The notes under the pieces: generated by a model | What the model saw: the letters and a program-made list of their open reading frames with translations, nothing else | Databases searched by the model: none | What the model was told of the DNA's origin: nothing | In this document: piece after piece, positions 1 through 4,300 of the stretch | Position numbering within the stretch: the stretch's first letter is position 1 | Layout: every line of letters starts with the position of its first letter | Made by a program: the position numbers and the translations under genes | NCBI GenBank assembly: GCA_003499325.1 | Contig: DNIP01000012.1 | Location: 1-5,946 of the forward strand | DNA from: Oscillospiraceae bacterium | GTDB taxonomy: Bacteria; Bacillota; Clostridia; Oscillospirales; Acutalibacteraceae | DNA: 5,946 bases | Direction of reading: 5' to 3'

Positions 1-35
1 TTTAATGGATACTTAGTATAAAAGGCGTTATTGAA

Positions 36-64
36 TTGAAATCTTAACAGGATTATGATATAAT
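36..64 (+). promoter_or_regulatory. Sigma-A-type promoter for ftsQ
   Basis: The -35 box is TTGAAA (36-41), followed by a 17-base spacer and a perfect TATAAT -10 box (59-64). A TG dinucleotide one base upstream of the -10 (56-57) makes it an extended -10 promoter. Transcription should start near 71, giving a leader of about 34 bases before the ftsQ start codon. Positions 1-35 are AT-rich and hold nothing else that I can recognise. Confidence 0.85.
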
Positions 65-91
65 CTTTATTTAGTGAAATATAAAGGAAGA

Positions 92-98
92 AAGGAGG
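92..98 (+). promoter_or_regulatory. Ribosome binding site of ftsQ
   Basis: AAGGAGG, a near-perfect match to the anti-Shine-Dalgarno sequence, ends 6 bases before the ATG at 105 and fixes that start. Confidence 0.85.
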
Positions 99-104
99 GG
101 TATC

Positions 105-1598
105 ATGGCATTCAAGCGCAAAAAAAAGGGGAAAAAGAATTCCCGCAACGCGCCGAGGAAGCGTCCGTCACGCCGATCCGCCGAGCCGTTGTATGATGAC
201 GAGAGGTTCGACAGAGATCCGCTCGACGACCCGTATGACGAACGCTACGACGAGCGATACGATGATCGCTATGACGATCGTTACGACGACCGCTACAGCG
301 AGCATTATGACGACGACTACGGCGACGATGACGCCTACGATCCGCGCTATGAGGAAGCGCGCCGCAATCGCCGCGATTACAGGTCGCGACCCGCTGATCG
401 GTATCGTGACGACGATATGCTGAACGAGTTCTCGGATGATACCAACTCCTTCTATACCGATGAGGTGAGCGAGCGCGAACGCCGCGAACAGGACTTTATC
501 GACGAACGCGACGAGAGATCGCGCCGCAATCACCGCAAGATCGGCAAGGGCAAGAGCAAAAAGAAAAAGCCCGCCAAAAAGGCGAAAAGCGCCAAGAAGA
601 AGCCCGAGAAGCCGCGCAAGCCGTTATCACCGACACAGCGCAGGATCATCCGTATCATCAGCTATGTGTCGATCGTCGCGATCGTGTTGATCATCGGCGT
701 GATCCTCTCCCTGACCGTACTGTTTAAAACGCAGGCATATGAGGTGACGGGCATCACCAAGTATACCGAGGAGCAGATCATCGACGCCTGCGGCATCAAA
801 AGGGGCGAGAATATCTTCTTAGCGCCCAAGCGCCCTGCCGAGAACCGCATCAAAAAGGCGTTCCCCTATGTAGAGGAATCGACCGTCAGCTTCAAGATCC
901 CCGATACAATCCGTATTTCGGTTGTCGAGGCGGTCGAGGGCTATCTGATCAAGGTGAACCAGACAGAGTATCTGGTCATCAGCACCAGGGGCCGTATCCT
1001 TGACAGAATCACGGATGTATCGCAGTATAATCTGCCGATCTTCATTGGCCCGACCCTCACCTCGGGCGAGATCGGCGATTACGTCAGCTATGAGGATGAA
1101 AAGGTCGTTTCCATGATCGAAAGCATCACCCAGACCTTTGCCGACAACGGCTATCAGGGCATCACCGAGATCGATGCGACCAACATGGCGGATATCTCCT
1201 TCACCTACGAGAACCGCATCAAGGTCAAGCTCGGTATCCCCGAGGATCTGGATTATAAGATCCGCACCGCCATGATCATCATCAATGATAAGATCGACGG
1301 CGCCACCACCGTCAAGACGGCGGGTATCCTCGATGTATCGCGCTGCAACACCACCAAGCGCTCTTACTTTGACGAGGTCACGCCCACCGTGAATCCCACC
1401 GAAGCGCCGACCGAGGCGGCAGGCGTTTCCGACGGAACCAACAACGGCGTTGCGGGCGATAACTCCGGCGTTTACAGCGGCGACAGCTATGTTTCCGACG
1501 ACAGCTACAGCTACTATGAATACTCCGATAACGGCTACGGCGGCTATGCCGATTACGGCTATTATGCCGACTACGGCGCCTATACTGGTGAATGGTAA
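105..1598 (+). CDS. ftsQ: Cell division protein FtsQ/DivIB with long low-complexity ends
   Basis: This is a bitopic divisome protein that, in its family, acts with FtsL/DivIC (FtsB) to control septal peptidoglycan synthesis. The product is 497 residues, well above the usual 250-450. Visible order: a basic start (3-24); an acidic Tyr/Asp/Arg region (28-104) with five YD[DE]R repeats at 44-63; a second charged stretch; a Lys-rich block (147-172); one transmembrane helix (about 181-207); a POTRA-like domain (about 208-282) opening FKTQAYEVTGITKYTEEQI and including GENIF and FPYVEE; the FtsQ beta domain (about 283-420); and a Pro/Thr linker leading to a Tyr/Gly/Asp-rich tail (455-497). The Lys block before the helix fits an N-in topology. 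The position just upstream of ftsZ agrees with the call. The core domain assignment is firm, but no function is known for the two end regions. Confidence 0.92.
   Translation: MAFKRKKKGKKNSRNAPRKRPSRRSAEPLYDDERFDRDPLDDPYDERYDERYDDRYDDRYDDRYSEHYDDDYGDDDAYDPRYEEARRNRRDYRSRPADRYRDDDMLNEFSDDTNSFYTDEVSERERREQDFIDERDERSRRNHRKIGKGKSKKKKPAKKAKSAKKKPEKPRKPLSPTQRRIIRIISYVSIVAIVLIIGVILSLTVLFKTQAYEVTGITKYTEEQIIDACGIKRGENIFLAPKRPAENRIKKAFPYVEESTVSFKIPDTIRISVVEAVEGYLIKVNQTEYLVISTRGRILDRITDVSQYNLPIFIGPTLTSGEIGDYVSYEDEKVVSMIESITQTFADNGYQGITEIDATNMADISFTYENRIKVKLGIPEDLDYKIRTAMIIINDKIDGATTVKTAGILDVSRCNTTKRSYFDEVTPTVNPTEAPTEAAGVSDGTNNGVAGDNSGVYSGDSYVSDDSYSYYEYSDNGYGGYADYGYYADYGAYTGEW
234..293 (+). repeat. 12-bp tandem repeat encoding YD[DE]R x5
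   Basis: Five in-frame 12-base units encode YDER, YDER, YDDR, YDDR and YDDR (FtsQ residues 44-63), and a sixth degenerate unit (YSEH) follows. The copies differ mostly at third codon positions (TAT/TAC, GAT/GAC, CGC/CGA/CGT). The protein repeat is therefore kept while the DNA has drifted, which argues against a very recent slippage expansion. Confidence 0.85.
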
Positions 1599-1780
1599 CA
1601 TTGAATCGGGTGTAATTGAGCCGCGCACTGTGTAAATTTATCAATTTTTTGAAAAATATTCAGAAAATGATTGAATTTATCAGCAAGATATGGTAAGTTA
1701 TAATATGATAGAAGAAATATAATGATAAGTATGCGCGAATCGTACTGACTTTCGCTCGTATGACAAGGAGGATATATAAA
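1599..1780 (+). promoter_or_regulatory. AT-rich ftsQ-ftsZ intergenic leader with candidate promoters
   Basis: This 182-base gap has no GC-rich hairpin with a T-tract, so read-through from ftsQ is likely. It has two TATAAT boxes, at 1699-1704 and 1718-1723. The best -35 partner for the first is TTATCA (1677-1682, spacing 16, four of six consensus bases). I find no good -35 for the second. AATTTATCA occurs twice, at 1635-1643 and 1674-1682, the second copy overlapping that -35. A weak stem (GCGAA 1735-1739 with TTCGC 1751-1755) lies before the ribosome binding site. An independent ftsZ promoter is plausible but not certain. Confidence 0.45.
1765..1771 (+). promoter_or_regulatory. Ribosome binding site deciding the ftsZ start
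   Basis: AAGGAGG lies 9 bases before the ATG at 1781. An in-frame ATG at 1760 sits upstream of this site, with no Shine-Dalgarno of its own, and would add seven residues (MTRRIYK) that translate the binding site itself. The start at 1781 is therefore chosen. It also gives the usual short FtsZ N-terminus. Confidence 0.9.
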
Positions 1781-2917
1781 ATGGCTTTTGAAGTGGAAAA
1801 GAACCCGGCAAGCGGTCTTCCGGTTATCAAGGTAATCGGCGTTGGCGGCGGCGGCGGTAACGCTGTTAACCGCATGATCAAAATGGACGTCAAGAACGTA
1901 GAGTTCATTGCTATCAACACGGACGAGCATGTTCTGCGTTATTCCCAGGCTCAGGAGAAGATCCAGATCGGCGAGAAGGCTACCCGCGGCAAGGGCGCAG
2001 GCTCGATGCCCAGCGTAGGACAGGCTGCCGCCGAGGAGAACCGTGAGGAGATCGCGGCGCTCCTGAAGGATACAGATATGGTATTTATCACCGCAGGTAT
2101 GGGCGGCGGCACCGGCACGGGCGCGGCTCCCATCGTTGCGAATATCGCGAAGGATATGGGCATCCTGACCGTAGCGGTCGTGACCAAGCCCTTTGCGTTT
2201 GAAGGCAAGAAGCGCATGGCGCAGGCTGAGCAGGGTATCGCGGAGCTGTCCGCGTGCGTTGACTCCCTGATCATCGTGCCCAACGAGCGCTTAAAGCACG
2301 TTTCCGACCAGACCATCACTTTGCAGAACGCGTTCCTGATCGCGGACGACGTCCTCCGTCAGGGCGTACAGAGCATCTCTGATCTGATCGTGGTTCCCGG
2401 CCTTGTCAACCTTGACTTCGCCGATGTTTCCGCTATCATGCGTGACGCAGGCTATGCGCACATGGGTATCGGTAAGGCGACAGGGAAGGATAAGAGCGTT
2501 GTGGCGGCTGATATGGCGATCTCTTCCGCATTGCTGGAGACCTCCATCGACGGCGCTACCGGCGTGATCATCAACATCACCGCTTCTCCCGACATTACCC
2601 TTGACGATATCGACGCGGCTTCCACCATGGTGCAGCAGAAGGCTGCTCCCGACGCGAACATCATCTGGGGTGCTGTCATCGACGAGGATATGAAGGATGA
2701 GATCAGCGTGACCGTTATCGCTACCGGCTGCGGCGGCAATAACGATAACTCCGGCGCGTTCCCGACCTCTGCTCCCACAGCGGCTTCCACCACGCCCGCA
2801 TCGGCTCCCGATCCGCTGGCTGAGCCCGCTCCCGCGGCTCCCAAGGTCGAGGTCGATTCCACCGACGATGATGATTCCTTCTATGACATTATGTCGATCT
2901 TCAATTCCAAGAAATAA
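1781..2917 (+). CDS. ftsZ: Cell division GTPase FtsZ
   Basis: FtsZ is the tubulin homologue that polymerises into the cytoplasmic Z-ring and recruits the divisome. The product has 378 residues, normal for the family. Visible motifs: the N-terminal nucleotide-binding stretch [15 protein letters not shown] (18-32); AINTD (44-48); the tubulin signature GGGTGTG (108-114); FEGKKRM (140-146); the T7 synergy loop NLDFAD (210-215), with N210, D212 and D215 matching the residues that complete the neighbouring subunit's GTPase site; and SIDGA (255-259). All key residues are intact. An Ala/Pro/Thr linker (about 320-355) and an acidic patch lead to the C-terminal peptide [14 protein letters not shown], which in the family docks partners such as FtsA or SepF. 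It lacks the common DIPxFL form. The gene lies 182 bases after ftsQ and ends in a strong terminator. Confidence 0.98.
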   Translation: MAFEVEKNPASGLPVIKVIGVGGGGGNAVNRMIKMDVKNVEFIAINTDEHVLRYSQAQEKIQIGEKATRGKGAGSMPSVGQAAAEENREEIAALLKDTDMVFITAGMGGGTGTGAAPIVANIAKDMGILTVAVVTKPFAFEGKKRMAQAEQGIAELSACVDSLIIVPNERLKHVSDQTITLQNAFLIADDVLRQGVQSISDLIVVPGLVNLDFADVSAIMRDAGYAHMGIGKATGKDKSVVAADMAISSALLETSIDGATGVIINITASPDITLDDIDAASTMVQQKAAPDANIIWGAVIDEDMKDEISVTVIATGCGGNNDNSGAFPTSAPTAASTTPASAPDPLAEPAPAAPKVEVDSTDDDDSFYDIMSIFNSKK

Positions 2918-2960
2918 TCCGATATAGGATTGACAATCAATCGAATAATCTTTTTGAGAT

Positions 2961-2995
2961 AAGGACACTCACCCTCTTGTGAGTGTCCTTTTTTT
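2961..2995 (+). terminator. Rho-independent terminator of ftsZ
   Basis: A perfect 12-bp stem (AAGGACACTCAC, 2961-2972, with GTGAGTGTCCTT, 2979-2990) encloses the 6-base loop CCTCTT. It runs into seven Ts (2989-2995), two of which are in the stem. It starts 43 bases after the ftsZ stop codon. Confidence 0.95.
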
Positions 2996-2999
2996 ATAT

Positions 3000-3046
3000 A
3001 AAAAGAGCACTCCGATTGGATCAATCGATCTTGATCGAAGTGCTCT
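3000..3046 (-). terminator. Rho-independent terminator of the 3112-4158 gene
   Basis: Read on the minus strand, AGAGCACTTCGAT (3046-3034) pairs with ATCGGAGTGCTCT (3016-3004) over 13 bp with one G-U wobble, followed by a short T-run (3004-3000). On the plus strand the same wobble becomes a C-A mismatch and no clean T-tract follows, so the element suits the minus-strand transcript. A small GATC/GATC hairpin may form inside the 17-base loop. It abuts the ftsZ terminator, giving a two-sided stop between converging genes. Confidence 0.8.
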
Positions 3047-3111
3047 GATTGCTTCTTTATTATTATGAACAGGGGGTCACGGTCGGGATGTCCGACGGTC
3101 AACCCAAAGGT

Positions 3112-4158
3112 TTATCGGATTTGTTCGCGCTTTTTGGTGTACAATAGGATGAACGCCGCGGCGATCAGCAAGAGTGCGCCGAGGATAAAGAGCGTTGCAG
3201 AATCTCCCGTCTTGACTGCATCGGCCTTATCCGTTGTTTTTCCTGAATCAGGTGTTGCCACGCTGTCGTTTGTCGCGCTGTCGTTTGTCGCATTGTCCTT
3301 TGCGGAGCCGTCAGCAGTCGATGCGTCGGGTGCCGCGGGCTTTTCGGCGCTGTCATCGGTCGCTTTTTTGCTGAGGAAGCCATGAACCGACATCGTGAAT
3401 GCAAACGGATAGCCGTCCTCCATGATGAGCTTTGACGGCAGATAGAACCAGAAGGATCCGCTCGACGGGTCAAAATCGGTGACCTCTGCTTCTGTCGGGA
3501 ACTCGAACACGGAATTATCCGTATCATGATCCTCTGCCTCTTTGGTCTCAACATTATAGATACTGAGCGAGAAGAGCCACGGCGATTTCAGCAGCTTGAC
3601 TGTCGCTTTATCGGGAGAGGAGGGGTCGTATTCCACGGTGAAATCCTCACCCTCGTACATCGCGGTGTATGCGCCGTCATAGCTGGGATATTTTTGGGCA
3701 TCGGCGCTGTACTGAGAGGATACAACGGTGATGGTGACAGGAATATCGACTTCCTCGATGCCATAGTCGCCGCCGAGATCGTAAATATGCACCTGAGCGT
3801 CCAGCTTTGTGGTTTCATACAGCAGATGATCCACGGACGCCTTGACGCTCCATTCGGTCTGATCGTTCTTTTCGTAAACGAAGGTTTCGCTCGTGCTGTT
3901 GTTTTTGAGCGTCAGAGTAACGTCACCGTTATAATCATCCAGCTCGAATACGCCTACCGTGCAAAAATCCTCGTCATACGGATAGCTGTCGTGAAAGTCT
4001 TGTTTGAAGTCATATTCTCTGTTTACCACGGCGGATACGACGGAATAGGTTACCTTATCTCCCAAAGGAGCAGCGTTTTCCAATGTTGCGGCAAAGGCGG
4101 TGGTCATGCAGCTTGCTGCCAGAATAATCGCAAACAAGCAACTCAGGATTCGTTTCAT
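3112..4158 (-). CDS. Hypothetical secreted surface protein with KTGD-TM tail
   Basis: I do not recognise this 348-residue protein. It begins MKRILSCLFAIILAAS, a clear signal peptide with a type I cleavage site near AFA (21-23). Residues 24-262 form a probable extracellular region rich in Thr, Val, Tyr and Asp with alternating hydrophobic patterning, suggesting beta structure, with one Cys (66) in the mature part. Residues 265-314 are an Ala/Asp/Ser/Thr linker containing an ATNDS repeat. The end is V315-K-T-G-D319, a hydrophobic helix (about 321-340) and a basic tail starting KKR. This has the layout of a sortase substrate, but AVKTG replaces LPxTG, so it may simply stay membrane-anchored. AASC17 is a poor lipobox. 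An in-frame ATG at 4203 would begin only about 15-20 bases after the -10 box, lacks a Shine-Dalgarno and puts polar residues before the signal, so 4158 is preferred. The gene appears to be a single-gene unit. Confidence 0.85.
   Translation of the reverse strand: MKRILSCLFAIILAASCMTTAFAATLENAAPLGDKVTYSVVSAVVNREYDFKQDFHDSYPYDEDFCTVGVFELDDYNGDVTLTLKNNSTSETFVYEKNDQTEWSVKASVDHLLYETTKLDAQVHIYDLGGDYGIEEVDIPVTITVVSSQYSADAQKYPSYDGAYTAMYEGEDFTVEYDPSSPDKATVKLLKSPWLFSLSIYNVETKEAEDHDTDNSVFEFPTEAEVTDFDPSSGSFWFYLPSKLIMEDGYPFAFTMSVHGFLSKKATDDSAEKPAAPDASTADGSAKDNATNDSATNDSVATPDSGKTTDKADAVKTGDSATLFILGALLLIAAAFILLYTKKREQIR
3262..3302 (-). repeat. 15-bp tandem repeat in the surface-protein linker
   Basis: GCTGTCGTTTGTCGC (plus-strand reading) occurs twice, identically and back to back, at 3262-3276 and 3277-3291. 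A degenerate third copy starts at 3292. On the minus strand it encodes the TNDSA-type repeats of the low-complexity linker before the anchor. The unit is a multiple of three, so copy changes keep the frame. Confidence 0.85.
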
Positions 4159-4169
4159 GATTTTCTCGA

Positions 4170-4173
4170 CCTC
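4170..4173 (-). promoter_or_regulatory. Weak ribosome binding site of the surface-protein gene
   Basis: GAGG within TGAGGTC lies 11 bases before the ATG at 4158. It is shorter and further from the start than the sites of ftsQ and ftsZ. Together with the signal peptide it supports the 4158 start. Confidence 0.55.
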
Positions 4174-4221
4174 ATTTCTTAGTAAACCATCTGTAGGAGT
4201 CATAGCTTTAACAGTAATTCA

Positions 4222-4250
4222 ATCATATCATGATATCACTTGAAATGCAA
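4222..4250 (-). promoter_or_regulatory. Extended -10 promoter for the surface-protein gene
   Basis: On the minus strand, TTGCAT (4250-4245) is followed by a 17-base spacer and TATGAT (4227-4222), with TG one base before the -10. The expected start is near 4215, leaving a leader of about 57 bases to the ATG at 4158. A 12-bp perfect palindrome, ATATCATGATAT (4225-4236), overlaps the -10 and extended -10. Confidence 0.75.
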
Positions 4251-4260
4251 GAGTAACAAT

Positions 4261-4293
4261 AAAACCGACCCATTCCAAAAGGAGTGAGTCGGT
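4261..4293 (-). terminator. Terminator of the GH3-like gene
   Basis: On the minus strand, ACCGACTCACTCC (4293-4281) pairs with GGAATGGGTCGGT (4276-4264) around a TTTT loop, with one G-U pair and one mismatch. A short T-run follows (4263-4261, then ATT). It starts 8 bases after the stop codon at 4301 and separates this gene from the promoter of the next one. On the plus strand no T-tract follows. Confidence 0.75.
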
Positions 4294-4300
4294 CATTAGG

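Noticed and set aside
234..293. CRISPR-like repetition
   Set aside because: The repeats are in-frame, adjacent, 12 bases long and have no spacers. They are coding repeats.
819..1628. Long open frame on the minus strand opposite ftsQ (269 codons)
   Set aside because: Its composition is the mirror of the ftsQ coding frame, no Shine-Dalgarno or promoter precedes it, and no domain is visible.
1614..1650. AATTGA/TCAATT stem followed by Ts after ftsQ
   Set aside because: It is a 6-bp AT-rich stem with a 21-base loop, too weak to be a credible terminator.
1760..1780. Upstream ATG for ftsZ at 1760
   Set aside because: It would translate the ribosome binding site at 1765-1771 and has no Shine-Dalgarno of its own.
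2291..2968. Open frame on the minus strand opposite ftsZ (225 codons)
   Set aside because: It runs through the ftsZ terminator and antisense to highly conserved ftsZ codons. It is a shadow.
3074..3105. Imperfect hairpin just after the surface-gene stop (GTCGG/CCGAC core)
   Set aside because: It has internal mismatches and no T-tract on either strand. The stronger element at 3000-3046 explains termination.
4102..4116. Lipoprotein signal around Cys17 of the surface protein
   Set aside because: AASC has Ala at -3 and no Leu-type lipobox fit, and a good AFA type I site lies a few residues on.
3526..4182. Plus-strand open frame opposite the surface-protein gene (218 codons)
   Set aside because: The minus strand has a signal peptide, promoter and terminator that explain the region. 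The plus frame has no such signals.
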